Position numbers and translations under genes: made by a program | DNA from: Halieaceae bacterium | GTDB taxonomy: Bacteria > Pseudomonadota > Gammaproteobacteria > Pseudomonadales > Halieaceae | Assembly: GCA_028280635.1 (NCBI GenBank) | Contig: JANQLM010000052.1 | Span: 1 to 37,381 of the forward strand | DNA: 37,381 nucleotides | Direction of reading: 5' to 3' | The notes under the pieces: model-generated | Seen by the model: the letters and a program-made list of their open reading frames with translations, nothing else | What the model was told of the DNA's origin: nothing | Databases searched by the model: none | Shown: positions 1 through 8,067 of the stretch, piece after piece | Layout: each line of letters opens with the position of its first letter | Position numbering within the stretch: the first letter of the stretch is position 1

Positions 1-9
1 AGGCCGCAC

Positions 10-120
10 GCGCGGCACCCGGTGCCCTTTCGGGACACGCTAAAAGCATGACGTCCCTGTCTCGCTCGGATGCGGCCGTCCTGGCCGCATACGGTCCCGA
101 AAGGGCACCGGGCACCACAC
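10..120 (-). repeat. family 2 hairpin element, copy E
   Basis: The arms at 10-35 and 95-120 are complementary at 22 of 26 positions and close a 59-base core (36-94). The four mismatches are all G-U wobbles if the minus strand is read as RNA, so the strand given is the inferred RNA sense. The core holds a 34-base block (36-69) that matches copy F (244-277, opposite strand) at 33 of 34 positions, and a small hairpin (70-77 with 83-90) whose sequence differs from the equivalent hairpin of F. The outer arms share little sequence with those of F. No protein-coding role is apparent. It forms an inverted pair with F across a 67-base spacer. I do not recognise the family. Confidence 0.75.
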
Positions 121-187
121 GTGCTCTTTCGACGTTTTCCAGAGATTAGGGCATCTGATCGAAGAACTGGAATTTTACACTTGAGGA

Positions 188-307
188 GGTCGAGAGCTGG
201 GTGCGCCTATTCCCGGACCGTGAACGGCCATGGATGGCCGTTCCCGAGCGGGACAGGGACGTCATGCTTTTAGCGTGTCCGGGAATAGGCGCACCCAGTT
301 CTCGGCC
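188..307 (+). repeat. family 2 hairpin element, copy F
   Basis: The arms at 188-217 and 278-307 match at 28 of 30 positions; both mismatches become G-U wobbles on the plus strand. The 60-base core contains a nested hairpin, 222-231 with 234-243, followed by the conserved block 244-277 shared with copy E in inverse orientation. Arms and nested stem both differ in sequence from copy E while keeping their pairing. The element ends 53 bases beyond the folE stop codon, with folE running towards it. Its function is unknown. It could be a structured RNA, a mobile palindromic unit or a termination structure. Confidence 0.75.
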
Positions 308-360
308 GGCCTACGAAGAAACTCTCCTGATCAACCACGTGGTCAATCGAAAAGGCTCGG

Positions 361-912
361 CTACCGGTGCTGTAGGTTTACGAGGGAGAGGAACTCGGCG
401 CGGGTGGTGGGGTTGTCGCGGAAGCTGCCCAGCATGGCTGAGGTTTTCATGACCGAGTTCTGCTTTTGTACGCCGCGCATCATCATGCACATGTGCTGGG
501 CTTCGATGATGACACCCACGCCCTCGGCTTTGGTGACCTCCATGATGGTCTCGGCAATCTGCGTGGTGAGCTGTTCCTGGATTTGCAGGCGCCGGGCGAA
601 CAGGTCGACGATGCGCGCCACCTTGGAGAGTCCCAGCACCTGGCCGGTGGGAACATAGGCGGCATGGCATTTGCCGATAAAGGGCAACAGGTGATGTTCG
701 CACAGGGAGTAAAGCTCGATGTCCTGCACCACGACCATCTCGCTGGAGTCGGAGGGGAACAGGGCGCCGTTGACCACCTCGTCCACGTTCTGGCCGTAGC
801 CCCGGGTCAGGAACTCAAAGGCCTTGGCGGCTCGTCCGGGGGTGTCGACCAGCCCGGGTCGCGACAGGTCTTCGCCACAGGCCTCGATAATTTTCTTGAA
901 TGCCTCTTCCAT
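361..912 (-). CDS. folE: GTP cyclohydrolase I, short Pseudomonas-type paralogue
   Basis: This enzyme converts GTP to 7,8-dihydroneopterin triphosphate, the first step of folate and pterin synthesis in the cytoplasm. The product is 183 residues. The zinc ligands expected for FolE are present at C71, H74 (CEHH motif) and C142 (HMCMMMRG), with the same spacing as C110/H113/C181 of the E. coli enzyme. The frame is open upstream, but I chose the ATG at 912 because the family begins here ([10 protein letters not shown]) and a purine-rich AGCAGG precedes it. The gene diverges from prmB. A second, E. coli-like folE lies at 13342. The C-terminal half resembles, from memory, the Pseudomonas FolE that coexists with a second paralogue. 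Confidence 0.93.
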   Translation of the reverse strand: MEEAFKKIIEACGEDLSRPGLVDTPGRAAKAFEFLTRGYGQNVDEVVNGALFPSDSSEMVVVQDIELYSLCEHHLLPFIGKCHAAYVPTGQVLGLSKVARIVDLFARRLQIQEQLTTQIAETIMEVTKAEGVGVIIEAQHMCMMMRGVQKQNSVMKTSAMLGSFRDNPTTRAEFLSLVNLQHR

Positions 913-1008
913 GCCCTGCTCGTGCTGCTTTCCAGCGTGTACCGCGAATGAGCAGCGGATACTAGCAACCGGCTGTCGGCCCGGCAATTGCGGGGTACAC
1001 TGCTGTCC

Positions 1009-1941
1009 ATGAGTATTGAGGAGCAGATCAAGGCCGAGCTGGACACGGTCGGTGACGGCCTGCGCTGGGCGGAAGCCTGTTTCGAGGAAGCGGAGCTGTA
1101 TTTCGGTCACGGCACCGACAACGCCTGGGACGAGGCCCTGCACCTGGTGCTGGGCAGCCTGCAGCTGCCGATGGAGAGTGACCCCTCGGTGCTGGACTGC
1201 CGCATCAACGACAGTGAGAAGGAACAGCTGATCCGCAACGTGCGGCGGCGGGTCGACGAGCGCGTGCCGGTGCCCTACCTGACGGGTCGCACCTGGTTCG
1301 CCGGCCTGGAGTTCAAGATCGACCGCCGCGCGCTGATTCCGCGCTCACCGATTGCCGAGCTGATCGAGCGCGACTTTGCGCCCTGGTATGCGGGCCCGCC
1401 GGTGCAGCGGGTGCTTGACCTCTGCTGTGGTAGCGGCTGCATCGGCCTGGCGGTGGCGGCGTGGAATCCCCAGGCGCGGGTGGACCTGGTGGACATCGAT
1501 GAAGAGGCGCTGGCACTGGCGGAGGAAAACCGTGAGCTGCTGGAGCTCCAGAAGCGGGTGGAGATCATCCGTTCCGACCTGTTTGAAGGCCTGCGCGGGC
1601 GCCAGTACGACCTGCTGCTCACCAACCCGCCTTACGTCGACGAGGAGGATCTCGCCAGCATGCCGCCGGAATACCGGCACGAACCGGCCCTCGCGCTGGG
1701 GTCCGGCGCCGACGGCCTGGACATTACTCGCCGCATTCTCGAGACCGCCGTGCACTTTCTCGCCCCCGATGGGCTGCTGGTGGGTGAGGTGGGTAATAGC
1801 TGGGTTGCCCTGCAGGACGCCTTCCCCGGTATCCCCTTCACCTGGATTGAGCTGGAGCGTGGTGGCCACGGCGTATTTGTGCTGACCGCGCGCGAGCTGG
1901 CCGAGTATCACCCGCGCCGGGCGCCAACACGGGAAGTCTGA
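1009..1941 (+). CDS. prmB: ribosomal protein L3 glutamine N5-methyltransferase
   Basis: PrmB uses S-adenosylmethionine to methylate a glutamine of ribosomal protein L3. The 310-residue product has the SAM-binding motif I (DLCCGSG, 137-143) and the NPPY active-site motif (206-209) that binds the glutamine amide, followed by VDEEDL and the [12 protein letters not shown] stretch typical of PrmB/PrmC. The N-terminal 100 residues fit the helical substrate-recognition domain. The ATG at 1009 is preferred over the in-frame TTG at 988. It lies 39 bases before aroC and is probably co-transcribed with it. PrmC is the main alternative, but the aroC neighbourhood and VDEEDL favour PrmB. Confidence 0.93.
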   Translation: MSIEEQIKAELDTVGDGLRWAEACFEEAELYFGHGTDNAWDEALHLVLGSLQLPMESDPSVLDCRINDSEKEQLIRNVRRRVDERVPVPYLTGRTWFAGLEFKIDRRALIPRSPIAELIERDFAPWYAGPPVQRVLDLCCGSGCIGLAVAAWNPQARVDLVDIDEEALALAEENRELLELQKRVEIIRSDLFEGLRGRQYDLLLTNPPYVDEEDLASMPPEYRHEPALALGSGADGLDITRRILETAVHFLAPDGLLVGEVGNSWVALQDAFPGIPFTWIELERGGHGVFVLTARELAEYHPRRAPTREV

Positions 1942-1947
1942 AGGCGC

Positions 1948-1953
1948 TATAAT
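1948..1953 (+). promoter_or_regulatory. possible -10 box in front of aroC
   Basis: A perfect TATAAT hexamer lies 28 bases before the aroC start, in the short gap after prmB. No good -35 hexamer stands 16-18 bases upstream, so this may be a weak internal promoter or chance. Confidence 0.25.
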
Positions 1954-1980
1954 CGCGCTTTTTTTACGGGCCGGGATTTC

Positions 1981-3084
1981 ATGTCAGGCAACAGCATAGG
2001 CAAACTCTTTACCGTCACCAGCTTCGGCGAGAGCCATGGCCTGGCCATCGGCTGCATCGTCGACGGCTGCCCGCCGGGCCTGGAACTGTCGGAAGAGGAT
2101 ATGCAGGTTGATCTCGACCGCCGCAAGCCAGGCCAGTCCCGTTTCACCACCCAGCGGCGCGAATCCGACACGGTGAAGATTCTCTCCGGCGTGTTCGAAG
2201 GCAAGACCACGGGCACCGCCATCGGCCTGTTGATCGAAAACGAGGACCAGCGTTCCAAGGACTACTCCAAAATCGCTGATCGCTTTCGCCCCATGCACGC
2301 GGACTACACCTACCAGCAGAAGTACGGTGGCCGCGATTACCGGGGTGGTGGCCGCTCCTCGGCGCGGGAAACCGCGATGCGGGTCGCCGCCGGCGCGATA
2401 GCCAAGAAGTACCTCGCCAGCCAGGGCATTACGGTGCGCGGCTACCTGGCACAACTGGGACCCATCAGGGCCGAGACGCTGGACTGGGAGCAGGTGGAAC
2501 AGAACCCGTTTTTCTGCCCGGACGCGGCCAGAGTGCCGGAGATGGAAGAGTACATGGCGGCGCTCAACAAGTCGGGGGACTCCATCGGCGCGCGTATCAA
2601 CGTGGTGGCCGAGGGAGTCATGCCGGGCCTGGGTGAGCCGGTGTTCGATCGCCTGGATGCGGATATCGCCCACGCCATGATGAGCATCAATGCCGTGAAA
2701 GGGGTGGAAATTGGTGCCGGCTTTGACGCAGTGGAGGCACTGGGTAGCGAGCATCGCGACGAACTCACCCCCACGGGTTTTCGTTCCAACAATGCCGGCG
2801 GCGTGTTGGGCGGTATTTCCTCCGGCCAGGACATTGTCGTCAGCATGGCCCTGAAACCTACCTCCAGTATTCGCCTGCCGGGGGACAGTATCGACGTTGA
2901 TGGCAACGCCGTGGAGGTGATTACCACCGGCCGCCACGACCCCTGCGTGGGCATCCGTGCCACGCCTATCGCCGAGGCCATGCTCGCTATCGTTTTGATG
3001 GACCACCTGTTGCGACACCGCGGCCAGAACGCGGATGTGGTGTCGCCCACGCCGACCATTCCCGGGAAAGTCGCGCCGGAATGA
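1981..3084 (+). CDS. aroC: chorismate synthase
   Basis: AroC catalyses the last step of the shikimate pathway: 5-enolpyruvylshikimate 3-phosphate to chorismate, with reduced FMN. The product has 367 residues, the usual length. Recognisable family signatures are GESHG (16-20) near the N-terminus, the GRSSARETA segment, the [15 protein letters not shown] region and GRHDPC near the C-terminus. The ATG at 1981 gives the standard [10 protein letters not shown] start. The stop codon overlaps the start of the next small membrane-protein gene (ATGATG), which suggests translational coupling. Confidence 0.97.
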   Translation: MSGNSIGKLFTVTSFGESHGLAIGCIVDGCPPGLELSEEDMQVDLDRRKPGQSRFTTQRRESDTVKILSGVFEGKTTGTAIGLLIENEDQRSKDYSKIADRFRPMHADYTYQQKYGGRDYRGGGRSSARETAMRVAAGAIAKKYLASQGITVRGYLAQLGPIRAETLDWEQVEQNPFFCPDAARVPEMEEYMAALNKSGDSIGARINVVAEGVMPGLGEPVFDRLDADIAHAMMSINAVKGVEIGAGFDAVEALGSEHRDELTPTGFRSNNAGGVLGGISSGQDIVVSMALKPTSSIRLPGDSIDVDGNAVEVITTGRHDPCVGIRATPIAEAMLAIVLMDHLLRHRGQNADVVSPTPTIPGKVAPE

Positions 3085-3314
3085 TGTTCGGGAACCGCAA
3101 TCGCGGCCGCCGCACTGTGTTTCTGGGCGTGCTGGCGACGGTGGTGTTTATCTGGGCCGCGATCGATCGCTTTGACGTGCCCGCCGAGGAGATGGCCTGG
3201 CTGATGATCTACTGTCTGCTGGGCGTGTTTACCACCATGGTGCTGGCGGCGCTCTGTGTGGGCCTGGTGATCGCGGTGAAGGCCCTGCTCAGGAAACAGA
3301 CTCCTCCAGAGTAA
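3081..3314 (+). CDS. small two-helix membrane protein, unknown function
   Basis: A 77-residue protein with a basic N-terminus (GNRNRGRR) and two hydrophobic segments, about residues 12-27 and 38-66, so probably an inner-membrane hairpin with both ends in the cytoplasm. It starts inside the aroC stop codon and is likely translated from the same message. Its last 26 bases overlap, tail to tail, the end of the convergent GcvR-like gene, leaving no room for a terminator between them. I do not recognise a family. The overlap with aroC and the clear membrane pattern favour a real gene. Confidence 0.7.
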   Translation: MMFGNRNRGRRTVFLGVLATVVFIWAAIDRFDVPAEEMAWLMIYCLLGVFTTMVLAALCVGLVIAVKALLRKQTPPE

Positions 3315-3819
3315 ACTCCATGTGCATCTCGTCGGCGATCTGGTCAAGCTTCTCTTCCAGTTCGTCGAATTCGCAGTCCGGCGGCAGGATTGCCTCCACC
3401 TGGGCGTGAAACAGCAGCTCCGAGCTCATGGGTGCGGGGCTGACGAAGCTTTCCAGGTCCACCACGTTGATGCTGCGCTTGCTGAGCGCCGCGGAAATCT
3501 CCCGCACCACGCCGGGCCGGTCGGGACCCAGTACGGTCAGGGTGACAATACGTTGGTGATCATCCCGGGCCCGCGTGGCTTCGCAGGGGGTAACGCGCAC
3601 GCTGATACCTTCCGAGTGCAGGGCATCCAGGGCCGCTTCCAGGGCGGGGCCGGATTCACTGGGCAGGGACACGCTGATCAGGCCTGCAAACTTGCCCGCC
3701 AGTTGCGACAGCCGGCTCTCCAGCCAGTTGCCGTCGTGATCCGCCACCACGCGGGCCAGGGCCTCCACCAGGCCGGGCCGGTCGTCTCCGATAAAGGTGA
3801 TAATGAAGGTGCTCTGCAC
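3289..3819 (-). CDS. double ACT-domain protein, GcvR-like regulator
   Basis: A 176-residue protein made of two ACT domains, about residues 4-75 and 90-165. Each begins with the typical ACT signature (GDDRPGLVEAL and GPDRPGVVREI). This layout matches GcvR, which binds glycine and modulates the GcvA regulator of the glycine cleavage system in E. coli. There is no DNA-binding domain, so any regulatory action would be through a partner protein. No gcv genes are in the window. It diverges from yheU across 65 bases and overlaps the convergent membrane-protein gene by 26 bases. Family assignment is firm; the glycine role is inferred. Confidence 0.85.
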   Translation of the reverse strand: MQSTFIITFIGDDRPGLVEALARVVADHDGNWLESRLSQLAGKFAGLISVSLPSESGPALEAALDALHSEGISVRVTPCEATRARDDHQRIVTLTVLGPDRPGVVREISAALSKRSINVVDLESFVSPAPMSSELLFHAQVEAILPPDCEFDELEEKLDQIADEMHMEFTLEESVS

Positions 3820-3828
3820 TGCGTGTAC

Positions 3829-3857
3829 TCCACAATTGGCGGGTCAGCACGTATATT
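3829..3857 (+). promoter_or_regulatory. candidate sigma-70 promoter for the yheU-tusA run
   Basis: TCCACA (3829-3834) and TATATT (3852-3857) are separated by 17 bases and lie 27 bases before the yheU start. The -35 is weak (TxxACA), but this is the only plausible promoter in the 65-base divergent gap. Confidence 0.35.
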
Positions 3858-3884
3858 AGCGGCCTTGCTAGGATTAGACAGCCC

Positions 3885-4124
3885 ATGGCGCAACTTGTAC
3901 AAATTCCCACCGCACGCCTGGCGCCGGACACCCTGACCGCGCTGCTGGAAGAGTTCGCCAGTCGGGACGGCACTGACTATGGCCTGCGCGAGCGCAGCCT
4001 GGAAGAAAAGGCCGGTTCCCTGCGGCGCCAGCTCGACGCCGGTGAGCTGGCGCTGGTTTACGATCTGGACAGTGAGCAGTATGACCTGTGCAACCGTGAG
4101 CGCCTCGCGGAGCTGGACCTGTGA
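3885..4124 (+). CDS. yheU: YheU family protein (UPF0270)
   Basis: A 79-residue soluble protein of the YheU/UPF0270 family, whose function is not established. The family features seen are the N-terminal 'IP..RL.PDTL..LLEEFA.RDGTDYG' pattern and the C-terminal stretch rich in acidic residues ([12 protein letters not shown]). The ATG at 3885 gives the standard length. Its TGA stop overlaps the GTG start of tusA by four bases, the first link in a chain of coupled genes running to pdxB. Regulation is not evident beyond the upstream promoter candidate. Confidence 0.88.
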   Translation: MAQLVQIPTARLAPDTLTALLEEFASRDGTDYGLRERSLEEKAGSLRRQLDAGELALVYDLDSEQYDLCNRERLAELDL

Positions 4125-4366
4125 GCGCCACGGATCACGCTGATGCACAGCACCAACTGGATGCCCGCGGCCTGTATTGCCCGGAGCCGGTCATGCTGCT
4201 GCACAAGGCAGTGCGCGAAATGGCCAGTGGCGAACTGTTGGCAGTGCAGGCCACCGACCCTTCCACCCAGCGAGATATTCCGCGCTTTTGTACCTTTCTC
4301 GGCCATGAACTGGTCGAAGAGCGGGAAGAGGGCGACGAGTTCCATTACCTGATTCGCAAGCAGTGA
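4121..4366 (+). CDS. tusA: sulfur carrier protein TusA
   Basis: TusA receives persulfide sulfur from a cysteine desulfurase and passes it on, chiefly towards 2-thiouridine formation in tRNA. The 81-residue product has the family signature RGLYCPEPV with the sulfur-carrying cysteine at C20, and the following helix ([10 protein letters not shown]). The start is GTG at 4121, overlapping the yheU stop (GTGA); the first 12 residues precede the usual family core. Its own stop overlaps the GTG of epmC. No 2-thiouridine partner genes (TusBCD, MnmA) are visible here. Confidence 0.93.
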   Translation: MSATDHADAQHQLDARGLYCPEPVMLLHKAVREMASGELLAVQATDPSTQRDIPRFCTFLGHELVEEREEGDEFHYLIRKQ

Positions 4367-4905
4367 CCCTCGCCGCCGCCATCGAAGCCGTTTTCGCCGA
4401 CTGCTTCTACCAGGATTACCGGACCCGCCTGCGGGGGGGTGCCAGAGAACCCCTGTACGAGCCATTCCCTGCCGGTGATGCGGTGATCCACTACCGGGAG
4501 GACTTTGCCGCCAGCGCCCTGCATGAGGTGGCGCACTGGTGCATTGCCGGGGACGAGCGCCGCAAGCTCGAGGACTATGGGTACTGGTACGCCGCGGATG
4601 GCCGCAATGCTGAACTGCAGCGCGCGTTTGAAACGGTCGAGGTCAGGCCCCAGGCGGTGGAGTGGCACCTGGCGCTGGCGGCCGGCGTCGCCTTTCGTGT
4701 CAGTGTCGATAATCTCGATGCGCCGGCCGGCGCCGGCGATGGCTTTGCGCGGGCGGTGCTCTGTCAGGCCCGGGGTTTTTGCAGCGCGGCACTGCCTGCC
4801 CGGGCCGAGGCCTTCCGCAAGGCACTCGCCCGGCGCTTTGGTGGCCCTGCCGATCCCGGCATCGAGGCGTTCCAGTTGCCCGGCAGTGAGGCTGACGGCC
4901 GGTGA
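4363..4905 (+). CDS. epmC: elongation factor P hydroxylase
   Basis: EpmC (YfcM) hydroxylates the beta-lysylated lysine of elongation factor P, the last and apparently non-essential step of that modification. The 180-residue protein carries a metal-binding HEVAHW motif (H54, E55, H58) and the [10 protein letters not shown] segment characteristic of the family. Start is GTG within the tusA stop (GTGA), stop overlaps the next GTG. The EF-P, EpmA and EpmB genes are not in the window. Identification rests on the HEVAHW and YWY.ADGR motifs and overall length. Confidence 0.9.
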   Translation: MTLAAAIEAVFADCFYQDYRTRLRGGAREPLYEPFPAGDAVIHYREDFAASALHEVAHWCIAGDERRKLEDYGYWYAADGRNAELQRAFETVEVRPQAVEWHLALAAGVAFRVSVDNLDAPAGAGDGFARAVLCQARGFCSAALPARAEAFRKALARRFGGPADPGIEAFQLPGSEADGR

Positions 4906-5801
4906 GCGCACCGGCCCTGCTGGTGGATGCCAGTATCTATATCTTTCGCGCCTATTTTTCCCTGCCGGAACGTTGGCACAGTCCAGAGGGACACCCTCTG
5001 AACGCCGTATACGGTTACACCAGCTTCCTGGTGGAGTTGCTGGCACAGCTGCCCGAGGGCGCGGTACTGGCGGCCGCCTTTGATGAGAGCCTGGGAAGCT
5101 GCTTTCGAAACGATCTATACCCGCGCTACAAAGCCAGCCGCGAACTGCCTGACGAGGCCCTGGCCTTCCAGCTCAATGCCTGCCGTGCGGTGACTGAGGC
5201 CCTGGGCATTCCCTGCCTGGGCGGCGAGCGCTACGAGGCCGATGACTACATTGCCACGCTGGCGGCTCAATCCCGGGCAGCCGGACGGCCGGTGACCGTG
5301 GTGACCCGGGACAAGGACCTGGGGCAATTGTTACTGGAGGCGTCCGACCGCCTCTGGGACTTTGCGGCAGGCAGTCACCTGGATGCTGTAGGCTTCGAAG
5401 CGCGCTTCGGGGTGTTGCCCGCCCAATTCGCGGACTACCAGGGCCTGGTCGGCGACGCTATTGACGATATTCCCGGTGTGCCCTCTATCGGCGCCAAGTC
5501 CGGTGCGAAGCTGATAGCTGCCTTTGGTGACCTGGAAACCCTGGAACGCAACCGCCAGGCGCTGGACGGCCTCGGCTTACGCGGCGCGGCGCGCATCAGC
5601 CAGGCCCTGGAGGACCACTGGGACCAGGCGCTGCTGTCCCGGGAGCTGGCCCGGCTCGACGCTGCGGTTCCCGACGTGGAGCTGCCTTCGGCCTTTGTGA
5701 CCAGGGCTGACGCCGTCGACGCCACCCTGGATTACCTGGGCGAGATGACGCTGGGCGGCGCTGTGCTCGGCCGCCTCAAGCGACTGCAGGCTCAGTTGTG
5801 A
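4902..5801 (+). CDS. 5'-3' exonuclease, FEN/Xni-like
   Basis: A 299-residue free-standing member of the 5' nuclease family related to the N-terminal domain of DNA polymerase I. Expected metal-binding acidic clusters are visible: D9 near the N-terminus, E112/D114/D115 (YEADDYIA), D137/D139 (TRDKDLGQ) and D185/D188/D189 in a helix-hairpin-helix loop (GDAIDDIPGVPSIG, 184-197). All metal sites seem present. There is no polymerase domain. It may act on flaps or RNA primers, but its cellular role is inferred. The GTG start overlaps the epmC stop, and the stop overlaps the pdxB start. Confidence 0.88.
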   Translation: MSAPALLVDASIYIFRAYFSLPERWHSPEGHPLNAVYGYTSFLVELLAQLPEGAVLAAAFDESLGSCFRNDLYPRYKASRELPDEALAFQLNACRAVTEALGIPCLGGERYEADDYIATLAAQSRAAGRPVTVVTRDKDLGQLLLEASDRLWDFAAGSHLDAVGFEARFGVLPAQFADYQGLVGDAIDDIPGVPSIGAKSGAKLIAAFGDLETLERNRQALDGLGLRGAARISQALEDHWDQALLSRELARLDAAVPDVELPSAFVTRADAVDATLDYLGEMTLGGAVLGRLKRLQAQL

Positions 5802-6904
5802 AGCTGCTGGTAGATCGCAATATGGCCGGCCTCCAAATGCTGGACCCGCTGGGCGAGGTGCAAACTTTTGATGGCCGCGCACTGGACGCCGCGGCGTTGG
5901 TTGATGCCGATGTTCTGCTGGTGCGCTCGGTGACAAGAATTGACGACGTCTTGCTGGATGGCTGTGAACTGCGCTTTGTCGGCTCTGCCACCAGTGGCAT
6001 CGATCACGTGGACCGCGCGGCACTGGAGGCGCGCGGCATTCCCTTCGCCTACGCGCCCGGTTCCAACGCCGATTCCGTGGTGGACTATGTATTGAGTGCG
6101 CTATGCCAGCACCCGGCGCAGTTTGCCCGGCTGCTGGACGGTGAGCCCCTGGGCATCATCGGCTACGGGCATATTGGCCAGCGCCTGCACCAGCGGCTCG
6201 CCCGACTCGGTATCCGCTGCCGGGCCTACGATCCCTGGCTGGAGGGCCGGGAGGCGCTGGTAGAGCTGGATGAGGTGTTGTCCTGCCCGGTGCTCTGCCT
6301 GCACGCTGCCCTGACCCGCGAGGCACCCTGGCCCAGTGAGCACATGCTGGATGCCGCGCAGCTCGCCAGATTGCCTTTTGAAGCACTGCTGTTGAATGCC
6401 GGACGCGGTGAACTGATCGCCACCGACGTCCTGCTGTCACTGGCTGAGAGTCGCCCCGATATCAGCCTTGTGCTGGACGTCTGGGAGGGGGAGCCTGAGC
6501 TCGACCAGCGCCTGCTCGCGCTCAGCCGCTACGGTACCGCCCATATCGCCGGCTACAGTATCGACGGCAAGCTGCGCGCTACCGAGACGCTGGCCGGGGC
6601 GATGTGTGAAGCGCTGGGCCTGCAGGCGAGCGCTGCTGGTACGGGGCTGCCGCCGGTGCCGGTTAGCGTGCCGGCGGGTCTCGAACCCCAGGATTTGTTG
6701 AGCTGGCTGGTGGGCCAGGCCTACGACCTGCGTGAGGATGACGCCATGCTGCGTGCGGTGGTACCGGATGGTTTCGACCGGCTGCGCAGGGAGTATGGCC
6801 AGCGGCGGGAGGTGGGTATGCTCAGCATCGAGAACCTCGCCGCTCTGGACCTCGATAGCCAGGCACTCTGCGCAGCCCTGGTCGACTATCCACCGCTGGG
6901 TTAA
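5798..6904 (+). CDS. pdxB: erythronate-4-phosphate dehydrogenase
   Basis: PdxB oxidises 4-phospho-D-erythronate with NAD in the DXP-dependent pathway to pyridoxal 5'-phosphate. The 368-residue protein is a D-2-hydroxyacid dehydrogenase with a Rossmann motif GIIGYGHIG (119-127), the preceding VGSATSGIDH segment, the conserved DVWEGEP region and a C-terminal extension typical of PdxB dimerisation. It starts at a GTG that overlaps the exonuclease stop (GTGA), the fourth consecutive four-base overlap in this run. The next gene starts 13 bases later. Confidence 0.93.
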   Translation: MKLLVDRNMAGLQMLDPLGEVQTFDGRALDAAALVDADVLLVRSVTRIDDVLLDGCELRFVGSATSGIDHVDRAALEARGIPFAYAPGSNADSVVDYVLSALCQHPAQFARLLDGEPLGIIGYGHIGQRLHQRLARLGIRCRAYDPWLEGREALVELDEVLSCPVLCLHAALTREAPWPSEHMLDAAQLARLPFEALLLNAGRGELIATDVLLSLAESRPDISLVLDVWEGEPELDQRLLALSRYGTAHIAGYSIDGKLRATETLAGAMCEALGLQASAAGTGLPPVPVSVPAGLEPQDLLSWLVGQAYDLREDDAMLRAVVPDGFDRLRREYGQRREVGMLSIENLAALDLDSQALCAALVDYPPLG

Positions 6905-6917
6905 AGGCGCGAAGCAC

Positions 6918-8051
6918 ATGTTGAAGATTGGCCTGCTGGTAAATCCCTACGCCGGACTCGGTGGACCCGTGGGCCTGAAGGGCAGTGACGGGGCGGAGAT
7001 TCGCGATGAGGCCCTCAAGCGCGGTGCCAGGCCCCGCGCCGTGGAGCGCGCTCATCGTGCGCTGGCGTTGCTGGTCGGGGAAGATGTCGAGTTGGTCTGC
7101 TGGGAAGGCCCCATGGGAAGCGCGGCGCTGGAGGGCCTGGACCTGCCCTGGCAATCCTGTGGCAAACCCGGCGCGGAACCCACCACAGCCGAGGATACCG
7201 CCCGGGCGGCGCGGGCTATCGCCATGCAACAGCCCGATGTACTGGTATTTGCCGGTGGGGATGGCACGGCGCGTGACATTCTCGACGCGGTGGGAGACCG
7301 GGTAGCGGCGCTGGGCATTCCCAGCGGTGTGAAGATGCACTCGGCGGTATATGCCGTGTCTCCGGAGGCAGCGGGTGAGTTGCTGAAACGCCTGGCTGCC
7401 GCTGGTTTGGTGAATGTCGAACTGCGCGAAGTGCGCGATATCGATGAGGATGCCTTCCGCGAGGGCGTGGTAAAGGCGCGCTACTACGGCGAGTTGCTGA
7501 CACCGGAGGAGGGGCATTTCCTGCAGCGCACCAAAGTGGCTGGTGTCGAATCCGAGGAACTGGTGGCCGAAGACATTGCCGCTGGTATTGTCGAGTCGCT
7601 GGTTCCGGGGCAGATCTACCTGATCGGTCCCGGCAGCACGACGGCGGCAATCATGGCGGAACTGGGCCTGCCCAACACGCTGCTGGGCGTGGATGCCATC
7701 TGCGACGGCGAGGTGCTATTGAGTGATGCCGGGGAAGCCGAGTTGCTGGAGTTGCTCGCCCGGGAACAGAAGCCTGCGGAAATCATCGTCACCGCCATTG
7801 GCGGCCAGGGCCATGTATTTGGTCGCGGCAACCAGCAGTTCAGCCCGGCGGTGCTGCGCGCCGTGGGCCTCGACAACATCACCATCGTGGCCGGCAAAGG
7901 CAAGATCAAGGGCCTGGGCGGCGAGCCGCTGCTGGTTGATACCAACGACCCGACGTTGGACGCAGCCCTGTGTGGTTACCGCAAGGTGGTAACCGGATAC
8001 CATGACGCCATTCTCTACCCGGTGGCCACGCTGCCGGGATTCGATGACTGA
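6918..8051 (+). CDS. ATP-NAD kinase family protein
   Basis: A 377-residue protein with the diacylglycerol/NAD kinase-type phosphate-binding motif GGDGT (113-117), an N-terminal LLVNPYAGLGGPVGLKG segment and an IGPGSTTAAIM motif in the second half. This is the AcoX/ATP-NAD kinase-like group. Members may phosphorylate NAD or another substrate, but their reaction is not settled and this copy cannot be assigned one from sequence. The ATG at 6918 was chosen because homologues begin MLKIGLLVNP; a longer frame extends back into pdxB. No acetoin-catabolism genes are nearby, so an AcoX role is not supported. Confidence 0.85.
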   Translation: MLKIGLLVNPYAGLGGPVGLKGSDGAEIRDEALKRGARPRAVERAHRALALLVGEDVELVCWEGPMGSAALEGLDLPWQSCGKPGAEPTTAEDTARAARAIAMQQPDVLVFAGGDGTARDILDAVGDRVAALGIPSGVKMHSAVYAVSPEAAGELLKRLAAAGLVNVELREVRDIDEDAFREGVVKARYYGELLTPEEGHFLQRTKVAGVESEELVAEDIAAGIVESLVPGQIYLIGPGSTTAAIMAELGLPNTLLGVDAICDGEVLLSDAGEAELLELLAREQKPAEIIVTAIGGQGHVFGRGNQQFSPAVLRAVGLDNITIVAGKGKIKGLGGEPLLVDTNDPTLDAALCGYRKVVTGYHDAILYPVATLPGFDD

Positions 8052-8067
8052 AGCTGGGAGGGACACC

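Noticed and set aside
1-307. Insertion sequence end or MITE of a known type
   Set aside because: No transposase is in the window, no target-site duplication was clear, and the arms differ between copies.
70-658. Open frames on the plus strand across the first 660 bases
   Set aside because: They run through the hairpin elements and antisense to folE, lack ribosome sites and have no recognisable protein pattern.
913-1143. N-terminal extension of folE to a 260-residue protein
   Set aside because: The added part overlaps prmB, is unlike FolE, and the ATG at 912 gives the family length and zinc-ligand spacing.
1984-3018. 344-residue frame antisense to aroC
   Set aside because: It is His-rich shadow translation of a well-conserved gene in GC-rich DNA.
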